Shown here piece after piece: positions 56,000 through 64,000 of a stretch of DNA of 64,000 bases. A program made the translations under genes and the position numbers. The stretch spans positions 186,001 to 250,000 of the forward strand of contig WHVA01000107.1 of the NCBI GenBank assembly GCA_015179125.1, in the 5' to 3' direction. Numbering within the stretch: position 1 is the first letter of the stretch; every line of letters starts with the position of its first letter. The notes beneath the pieces are model-generated. The model did no database searches. It was not told where the DNA came from and worked only from the letters and a program-made list of their open reading frames with translations. This stretch comes from Gautieria morchelliformis (taxonomy: Eukaryota; Basidiomycota; Agaricomycetes; Gomphales; Gomphaceae).

Positions 56000-56210
56000 C
56001 AGAGAGAGCCAGACACAGAGAGAGCTAGTAGCAGACACAGAGAGCCAGCAGCAGACACAAAGATCCAGCAGCAGACAGAGAGATCCAGTAGCAGACACAG
56101 AGATCCAGCAGCAGAACAGATCCAGCAGGCATAGAGACAGTGGGCAGGAGAGCCAGAGGTTGCCAGCAGTTGAGCCAGAGGTTGCCAGCAGTTGAGCCAG
56201 AGGAAATGCC
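56000..56210. repeat. CAG-rich minisatellite
   Basis: Units of about 21-24 bp (AGCAGACACAGAGATCCAGC) at 56005-56130, followed by about three 21-bp units of GAGCCAGAGGTTGCCAGCAGTT type at 56149-56205. Confidence 0.85.
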
Positions 56211-56708
56211 AACAGGAGGATTGAGGGAAGGTTGGTGGGTGCGCGCGCAGTAGCATTGGACGCAACTGGTAACCTCTAGGTCTGGGGAAACCCCCTGCCC
56301 CCCCCCCTCCCCCAGGCAGGCTATCAGATGTTTATTACATGTACACTATGTATGTGAGTGGCTAATCAAATGCAGGAATGTGGAAGTCCAACCAATATAG
56401 TAGTAGGAGATGCAGTGTCAATGAGTGTTTCCCCTGGCCAAATCATGTCACATCTCTGCACCGTGTCCATGATCTGCCATGCTCAAACCGGCTAAAATCA
56501 AGCTTTGTGGACCCCTTCGCGATGACAGCGGTGTTTGCCGGCCACCAGAGACCGACTTGTGACCAGGGTGGGATCCAGAATAAAAGTTCTGAGGGCGAGT
56601 TTAGCAACCAGCCATTTTCGAGCCGTGAGTCATTTCCAAACCCAGGCCCGGTAGCTGCGCAAAGGATATTAGCAGAGATCGTCACGTTCCGACAAATCAA
56701 GATAACAG

Positions 56709-59700
56709 TTACTGACTAGCCTGAGCTGCGAATGGTGCCGAAATAAATGCCCCCTTGTCTGCATTCCACACACGGATCGTGTTGTCATCAGACCCAGAGA
56801 CGATACGCTTGCCATCCTGTGAGATCGCCACCGACGTGACCAACTCGGTGTGGCCTTCGAATGGTGCTGAAATGAGCTCCCCGGTGTCTGCATTCCACAG
56901 ACGGTCCGTCTTGTCTGCAGACCCGGAGACAATGCGCTTCCCGTCGTGCGAGAACGCCACCGACGTGACCCAGCCGGTGTGGCCTTCCAATGGTGCTGAA
57001 ATGAGCTCCCCGGTGTCTGTATTCCACACACGAATCGTGTTGTCAAAAGACCCGGAGACGATGCGCTTGCCGTTGTGGGAGAAGGCCACGGACATGACCC
57101 ACTCGGTGTGGCCTTCGAATGGCGCTGAAACGAGCTCCCCGGCGTCTGCATTCCACACACAGATCGTCTTGTCTTGAGACCCCGAGACGATGCGCTTGTC
57201 ATCCTGCGAAAACGCCACCGACGTGACGCATTGGGTGTGGCCTTCGAATGGTGCTGAAATGAGGCCCCCGGTGTCTGCGTTCCACAGACGGATCGTGTTG
57301 TCAAAAGACCCGGAGATGATGCGCTTGCCGTCGTGTGAGAACGCCGCCGACCTGACCCTGTCGAGGTGGCCATCGAATGGTGCTGAAAGGACTTCCCCTG
57401 TGTCAGCATTCCACAAACGGATCGTCTTGTCACCAGACCCGGAGACGATGCGTTTGCCGTCATGCGAGAACGCCACCGACGTGATGATGTCAGTGTGGCC
57501 ACCGAGAACAGTTTGAATAGGTAGCCACGTCGTCGCTTTCCCGGTCTCGATGCGGAGTAGTCGTGGAAACCGTGGGAGGTAAATCTCGCATAGTTTCGAC
57601 CTTTCAGGTGCAAACGGGAGTGCCGACAAATAGAGATGGGGAGTACTCTGAGAGATTACACTCCCAAACGTACGTACAAAATTGCGGGTATCCGTTACGA
57701 ATGCTGTAATATCATTATCCTGAAGTTCATTAGACTGGCGTCGGAGCTCATAACAATTCGGGCACTCACCTGACTCCAGCCCATTATTGACGAGAGCGCT
57801 GCTGATGCATCGGATACCTTCTTGATCAAACTCAAAACCTCTAGCCAGTAGAGTAGCTTAGTCTCAAAAAACTCCTTGACCTTTGCACCTATACCCGGCG
57901 TAAAGGTGGTGGCACGAACATGGTCCACCCAAAAACGGCAAGAGTATGAAAGTTGGGGGGATATATAATTCTTGGTACGTGTCTCCAAGTCGACGACATT
58001 GTCGTTGCGGAGATATGAAGTTTCAAGCTGACAAATGTTGAAACAAAGTTCATCCTGCATCACGCGCAAGCATGACAGCGCAAGGCCATCATGGTGTAAA
58101 GATGTATCGATGTAGTATGATCCACTCCGGTTGCTATCTGTCAAGAAGTCACGAAAAGACGTGTGCAGCAGGCTGATTGGGTAAGAGTCTTGAGCAGGAA
58201 GGCTCAACAGAGCCCCCATGGGTCCAACTATTGCATGAACCTCGGTACTCGTCTCGTCTCGATTGCACAGCTTCTGTAGGACAGAGATCGAGAGCGGTTC
58301 TCTGGCGGCCAAGATGTAGCCCATCACGAATTGAAAGCGATGCCTGAAATTGTCATCGTCCATCACGTCATCGTCACCCCCGAATATCTCATTGAGAATA
58401 CCGAGATAGAGCTGATCCAAACCACGGAGGTTCTTGGTCTTGGCCAAAAGTATCTGCAGTTGGTTCACAGGATCTCGACCATACTTCCCATCTCCTTTGA
58501 CAAATCGACAAGCCGTGGACGCCCATTGAAAGTGACCTTCAGATTTCTCGACTAATCGTCGACACCAGTCATCGTTGGGCCATTTGCGCTCGAGGGCCGT
58601 AATGTTACCCAGTTGATCTTTCACAAGGCGGGCGACGGCATCGGCAGGGTTCGGGTCAATATCCTTTAGAGACCTGGAAAGCACGTGCTTCTTCCCAAGA
58701 AGGGCGCCCTGGATGTCTTGTTCGGCACGGGAGGTGATGAGAACGCGGAAGTTAGGCGGCAGTTCTGCAGCTTCGTTGCCAAGGACAGACAAGAGAGCCT
58801 GGCGAGATTCCCGGTCTCCGCTCTCATCTAATGCATCAATGACGATCACCGTCGGTCCAACGGTGGTTAGGCCCTGGGCGGGATCTAGAATGAACCTCTT
58901 GAACTGCTCACTAGGCACGAATGTGGTCCGAAGTTCTCGATTCTCTCGAATCACGCTTAATAAGGATGCCTTGCGTTTTGGATCTAGATCAGCTAGACCA
59001 CGAGCAATTGTGCTAAAGACATTGCTGGGGGAGCGTTCTGCCTGACGAGCGCGGTCAAAACAATACGACGTTCCGAGACGTTTGAGCCCGTCAAATCGTT
59101 TAGCGATCTCGTGAGCAATCGCGGACTTGCCGGCACCCGCAACATCGTGCAAGAAGAATATCCGGGGGGTGTCGTCGCTATCCTCCTGGTTGACCCACTC
59201 ACATATCTCCGCGATAACTTTCTCACGAGTACCCAGCAGACATCCCTTTTGAGGATCGAAACGAGCTCCCTGTGCGTGGGGCATGTCATTAAGTTGAACT
59301 TCCCCGGCTGGTTGCAAGGTGTATTAGCCTGGGGAAAGGCCCCAAATCAGAAAACTCGCCTATTTCATCCACAACATTCAGAACACGTAGGACGGTGATT
59401 TCAACGCGTTGTGCGGCGCTTTCAACACGTTGTAGAGTGACTTCAGTATGAATCACGCCAAGTCGTTGTAACTCCAACTGGATTTTGTCGAAAGCTTCCA
59501 TGTATTGTTTGACCATGCTGTCAACATCCGACACTAGATATTTCGCGGTTCTTATCCCTGAACAAAGATCGTCAGCTATGGTCACCTGGAAGTGGGTCCA
59601 ACATACAGAAATCTTTTTCTTTTGCGTAGGCGCGGACAAAGTAGCTGCACTCTAACGTCTGTTGCGCCAAGGCTAAGATGATTGACGTCTGCGATTCAAT

Positions 59701-60543
59701 TTTCTTCAACGGCTCTGTCTGACCGAGGAACTCATAGGTGTCTCCAATGATTTTCGCCAGCTCATTGATCCTATTGTCCCGGTCCCTCTGAGCGATGATC
59801 GTCTGGGCCAGACGTCAGATATGTCAACTCAGATGGTACATGGGATAGATCTACCTTTGGCACACTAGACAGGATAGACCATGCCATTTTCGCGTAAGGG
59901 TGGACCTAAAATCAAGCAAACCGTGTACATGAGATGACCTGGCAGACCGCCGATGTTTTAACCATACCTCAGAGATCCCATCCACGATATCGGTAAACAG
60001 CTTTATCTTGTCCAGGAGTGGATCCCAAGACGCCATTGTCGGGATGACAGCATTATTGGTCGCAGAAATGATGCCGTCGACGACGTTCCCTGCTTCAATA
60101 ATTCTGGACGGCGCAGAGTTCATACTATCGACCACTTTCGTTCCGCTGACGGCTTCGCTCAACAGGGCCTCCCGCGCCTCGTCGGACGTCGCGAAAGACG
60201 TGATGGTGAACTGTAGGACAGTCTGAACATCACGCATGTTCCCTGCCTTATCTGGTTTTCGCAGTTTCGGAGCAACGGCTGCAGTGTCCGATGTTTACAC
60301 CATATACTTCAATTTCCAAGACAGAAGACCGATTCAAGTGGAAGCTGTGGATGGATTTAAGATCACATTGAGACAATAACGCTGAAATGAACGCACAAAT
60401 AGATTGGGTCATACCACGAGGCACTATTGCCTCTCTCAGCTGACTCAGTCTTCTGGATGTCCTTATCGACGACGAGTTTCACGAAGCAGCGACTAGGACG
60501 TTTGCCGAACAGTGAGAGTTGGGAAGATGGGAGCATTTCAAGT
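56709..60543 (-). CDS. NLR: C2-like - NACHT - WD40 protein, multiple exons
   Basis: STAND/NLR-type signalling ATPase of the fungal NACHT-WD40 class. The C2-like exon is 60543-60415 (FVKLVVDKDIQKTESAERG), followed by LRKPDKAGN..DVQTVLQFTITSF (about 60280-59970) and VHPYAKMAWSILS and IINELAKI/EPLKKIES-type helices. The NACHT exon runs to 57770: Walker A region HDVAGAGKSAI (usual first Gly is Asp), Walker B VIVIDALDES and sensor LITSRAEQD. Intron 57769-57720 (50 nt, in phase) leads to six WD40 blades of 43 aa (GHT..VTSVAFS.DGKRIVSGS) ending at 56709. An intron or frameshift lies near 59310-59390. Exons before 60543 are uncertain. No stop was found inside the NACHT or WD exons. Confidence 0.8.
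56740..57530 (-). repeat. 129-bp tandem WD40 repeat array (six units)
   Basis: Six units, each coding a 43-residue blade with almost invariant framework (SVAFSHDGKRIVSGS, TIR.WNADTGELISAPFEGHT) and variable surface positions right after GHT. Confidence 0.9.
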
Positions 60544-60941
60544 CTGTTGTCGATGGCCAAGAGTCAGTATACAATAGATAGCGCAAATGAAAGAGCCTTT
60601 CCTGCCACTTTGATCGCTGCGGGAATACTTCGGGGTGGAGAGTGAACAGTTGGCTCGCTAGAAAAGTGATCGTGGACTTACGCTACTGTGCCCTTATCGT
60701 TGCTTTTAACGTTGTTCATTGTTCGCAGTGTTCGAGGTGGCTGGTAGGTGGAAAAAGAGGACGAGAGGCGCCGTATGGCACTGCGTACTTCGGACCTGTC
60801 ATCGAAGACATGGCAACTAGCATCGAAGCCTCTCCCACTTCCCCGCGAAGCGCCCGTCGTTGTGACTCCGACACCTCCATAGGTACTCGGCCGTCTTCGT
60901 AAGTACAGCAGGTCCTTGTCTAAGAGGCAACGCGGCTACAT

Positions 60942-63900
60942 ATCATGTCGCGCCTTGCAGTGAGTGAACGCTGTGCACCGCCTGGGCAAAGTTTCTTGGA
61001 TCCGTTGTCGTGCCCACAACATGTGCATCACCGCAAGTAAGCATTTCACCCACGCGGTTATCCCGTCCTTATATATATGATGTTACACATGCAGCTTTGT
61101 CGACCTGTTCCGACGTCCAGTGCCCAGGTACCAGCCTCAACCCTCCGGTCCATCTCCCCTCCCAAATTTTCCACTCTGTCTAGACCCTCCAACGCCCCAC
61201 GGCGCGCTTCAGCATGAGCAGTCCATTGAAGTGGCTGGGAGCTCATCTGATTGTGAGCTACTGTATATAATGTCCTTAGATATTCTATCGCATTAGGTTG
61301 GTTCAGTCTAAGGCGTACGGGGGAATCGTCCCCTCAGACATATATATCCGGCAGAGTCTCCACTCTCCCCAATCACTTCTGACAATTCGGACGGCTATGA
61401 CAGTTGTATCGATGGAATAGTTAGGCAACCGACTTCCCCAGACCAGTCCTCGCCTGCCGCACCTTCAGGCGAATCTTCCAGCCCCTCATTGTTGGCGGAC
61501 GAAGGGAGTGGGGACAGAAATTCTGAGCCCCCCACAGATATACCTCAGACACCCCGCACATGATCGTGCCCTCGCCTCCGCTCTCGCAGGATCACCACAG
61601 CCTCGGCACCAGCCGAAGGGCAACCATGTGAATGGTTGCGGTGGATGTAGGACACCGTGTCTTGCGTTGCTGCCCTCTTGGCAGCCATAAATAACAGGCC
61701 TCTCACCCCTTCGTCTCATCCGACCGATGGCGGCGCTAAGCTGCCACGACGCCTTCGCCGCCGTCAATTGCGTTTACATCTATGATATGCTGCATTACAG
61801 GTCAGAGCATAATAGTGAATTGTGTGGTCACCAGAACCGGATCGACCCGGGCGGGGCTCCGTGCGCCATACGGAGCAGGTTGACGTTTGATGTAAATGTG
61901 GACCACTGAGTGGGTACCGTTATCAGCAATGGTGTGGTGGGCGTAAAGTAGGGGAAGGGGAAAGAAAAGCAAAGAAAGCCGTAGTGACCCGAACTAAGAA
62001 TAAGAACCACACAAAGAACGATGAAAACGAACCCGTTGAAACCGTTAGCGCAGAAAGTATATATAACACACGATAGGCATGCACCCTTAACAGCTGTGAA
62101 TGGCCACTCACCCCATTGCCAATAAATACCTCCGCCCGTGCCGCAATCTCCATGTCCACCGCCAGCCCCACAATCCTCTCACTCTCCCGCCTGGTCCTCG
62201 ACCTCATCTCCCCATCCGCATCCAGCTCATCCACACCCTCGCTTAACGCGCCTCCAAATCTGCCCTCCTTCACCAGCGTGTCCTGTATGAAGCGGGCCCC
62301 ATGCTCGTCCCGCATGAACCCAGAGGGGCCATCAACATCCCGCACGAAATCCATATCCGCGCTCCCCCGCACCTCCCACCCGTCCGCGCGGAGTGCAGAC
62401 GTGATCGCATCCCACCAGACCGTATCGCCGTTCGTGCAGACATAGACTGTGTTTAGCCGCCAGTCTGCGCTGCCATCGGAAGCGGGTGCCTTTCGGCTCA
62501 CGAGTCGATGTGCGTCTTCCTCGTGGTCTGTCGGCCCTGTGTCATTCGTACAATGACCCCCATCAGGATCGCGTCTCTCCCTACGCCTTTCAATCCGCCC
62601 CCGCAGCCCCTCCTCCCATTCTTGTCGTACGCGCCGTACGTGCCGCATCACATCGTCGATGGACGGCCAACAGTGGCGTGCGAATTCGGCATGCTCGGCG
62701 GGGGTTTGTAGGCCGCCAAGCGGAGGGGTGTATCTGCAGGAGAGAGGTAGCTAGTGAGTGGGGATTAATAAGGCGAGAGCGAAATAATGAAAATGAAAAA
62801 TAGTGTGTTGAACGCAAACGGGAGAGTGAATGGGAAGATAACCTAAGCAGAAGATGACACAGGGAAGTTGCAGGTGGGGGGAGGGACCGGAAAGACAGAA
62901 TGGATGAGGTGATTCAATCCTTTGGCAATGATCTTTTCTGGTTCTTACATCATCCAGAAGTAAAACGGAGGCGAAGAAATTGGAGAGAGCGGCAACTAGA
63001 ATGAACGACAAGTGAGGAGGTATAGAAAAAAAGGTAAAAGACGTGGAAGAATGACGTGCAGCGAGGAAAGCGAAAAAAAAGCACGGGGTGAGATAAAAAG
63101 AAGTAGACGAGAAGTACCAGAAGCGCATGATGACCAGGAAACGAGGACGCAAGAGTGGCGCCACAGACATAATAAAACAAGTAATAATCACATAGGCAGG
63201 GAAGAAAACCCACCGATCCATCAGACCCTCAGCCTCGTTAATGCCCTGCCACCCCGCGCTGTCCCGCTCGAGTCCCGCACAGTGCTGCTCAAAGTCGCCG
63301 CGTCGCAGGTGCACCGCGAGCAAGCGCGGGAGGGGGGCGAGCGTGTTGGCCGTGAGGGACGTATCTTCCGGATCCGCGTGCTGGGTTGCGGAGTGCGCCG
63401 ACGGGCTCGTTGAAGAATGCGTGGAGTCGTGCGGCGGCTCTGCTGCGCCGTCGCGATCAGGGATCCACGCCCGGGGAGAATTCCGCTTCCGTCGTTGTCG
63501 ATACCGCTGGCCCTGCGCGTCAGACGGATCGTCAGGCCCCGTACCCGCAATCCACCCCCACGCCCTTAAATTGCGCTGCGCTGCACCGTGCACGAGGGGA
63601 CTCCAGTGGAGATCTGTGAGCACTGGGGAGTCGAGCAGCGCGGGGAGGAGCGGGAGGATGCGGAGGGTACTGAAGATTCTGGGGGAATAATGTGAGTAGA
63701 TTGTTTGTTATCAGCCTGAAGGCGAAGGGAAGGCAACGGGATAACAATCATAAAAATTAAGATGCAGAAGTAGAGTAAAGCCGTGTCCAGTTCGAGGCCC
63801 GGGTCCTCAGTTCGCGTCCTAAAGTCTTCAGACAAGACCCACCTCAGCCCCATCCCACATCGCCGCACTGCCATGCACACAACCCGACCCAGAACCAAAG
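60942..63900. repeat. Segmental duplication C, copy 2
   Basis: Collinear with 16041-19060. 60942-61827 is conserved flank without a recognised gene, 61828-63669 holds the better-preserved fucosyltransferase-like gene, and the last 100 bp of the window are unassigned. Confidence 0.85.
61828..63669 (-). CDS. GDP-fucose protein O-fucosyltransferase-like protein (5' end unresolved)
   Basis: Exon 63669-63214 contains TDLHWSPLVHGAAQRNL and the donor-binding motif LAVHLRRGDF. A 480-nt intron (63213-62734, donor GTGGGT) rejoins in phase so that MDR is followed by YTPPLGG. Exon 62733-62112 carries VYVCTNGD, ESERIVGLAVDMEIAARA and FIGNG. Intron 62111-61906 (GTGAGT...CTCAG) joins exon 61905-61828, WSTFTSNVNLLRM...SIRFW-stop. 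FIGNG-WSTFTSNV is the conserved C-terminal signature of fungal O-fucosyltransferase-like proteins. The exon upstream of 63669 (before a TCTTCAG acceptor) could not be placed, so the N-terminus is missing. No stops in these exons. Predicted role is sugar transfer in the secretory pathway. Confidence 0.78.
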
Positions 63901-64000
63901 CTAAAGCTCCAAAGCAGACTGAACAAATAAAAACATGGCGCCAAGCACATCATCAGGCACAGCATCAACGCAACGCCACACGCCACCGCGTAGAAAGCCA

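Noticed and set aside
56005-56130. CRISPR-like short repeats
   Set aside because: Units are contiguous and degenerate without unique spacers, and the genome is eukaryotic.
55940-56265. Minus-strand Leu/Cys/Ser-rich frames resembling membrane segments
   Set aside because: They are translations of the CAG-rich minisatellite.
57700-57720. Separate NACHT and WD40 genes
   Set aside because: A 50-nt GT-AG intron joins them in phase and the exon between reads through to the first WD40 blade.

Overview
This window looks like a repeat-rich accessory (dispensable or subtelomere-like) region of a filamentous basidiomycete, most likely an Agaricomycete. The evidence is the short GT-AG introns of about 45-70 nt, the fungal NLR-type genes (C2-NACHT-WD40 and patatin/NB-ARC-TPR), a fungal HMG-box gene, a GDP-fucose O-fucosyltransferase-like gene, and Ty3/Gypsy chromoviruses and non-LTR (LINE) elements of fungal style. 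I cannot name the species. No rRNA, tRNA or CRISPR locus was recognised.

The basic architecture is a large segmental duplication cut up by nested retrotransposons. Copy A (1-5865 plus about 10944-12830) carries an HMG-box gene (minus), a candidate multi-pass membrane protein gene (plus) and a patatin-TPR gene (minus). Copy B repeats the same order: HMG pseudogene 19724-20837, membrane gene about 29000-30073, and an NB-ARC-TPR pseudogene 31025-32460. A second duplicated block, an O-fucosyltransferase-like gene with flanks, occurs at 16041-19060 (pseudogene) and 60942-63900 (apparently intact, 5' end unresolved). The layout suggests an original unit HMG - membrane protein - patatin NLR - fucosyltransferase, repeated with a period near 19.4 kb before transposons expanded the second unit.

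Transposons by region: LTR and Gypsy remnant 6720-8090; 5'-truncated LINE 8089-10943; full-length LINE with target-site duplication 21313-27856; an 80-bp LINE tail with target-site duplication 28488-28567; decayed Gypsy A 32470-40505 (minus), interrupted by a solo LTR at 35572-36145 and carrying an extra 645-codon frame between the broken integrase and the 3' LTR; LINE fragments 40515-41606 (plus) and 42501-46080 (minus), the latter split by a solo LTR with perfect target-site duplication (44422-45693); chromovirus Gypsy B 47466-53618 with paired 485-bp LTRs; older LTR debris and minisatellites to 56240. A single-copy C2-NACHT-WD40 NLR gene follows at 56709-60543.

Most in-frame stops in the decayed genes are TGA at positions where relatives have Arg or Trp, which points to C:G to T:A decay. 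Comparing copies A and B also shows three local inverted rearrangements (two near-perfect palindromes, each in only one copy, and a 48-bp inversion) and a roughly 480-bp block with a single difference inside an otherwise diverged duplication.
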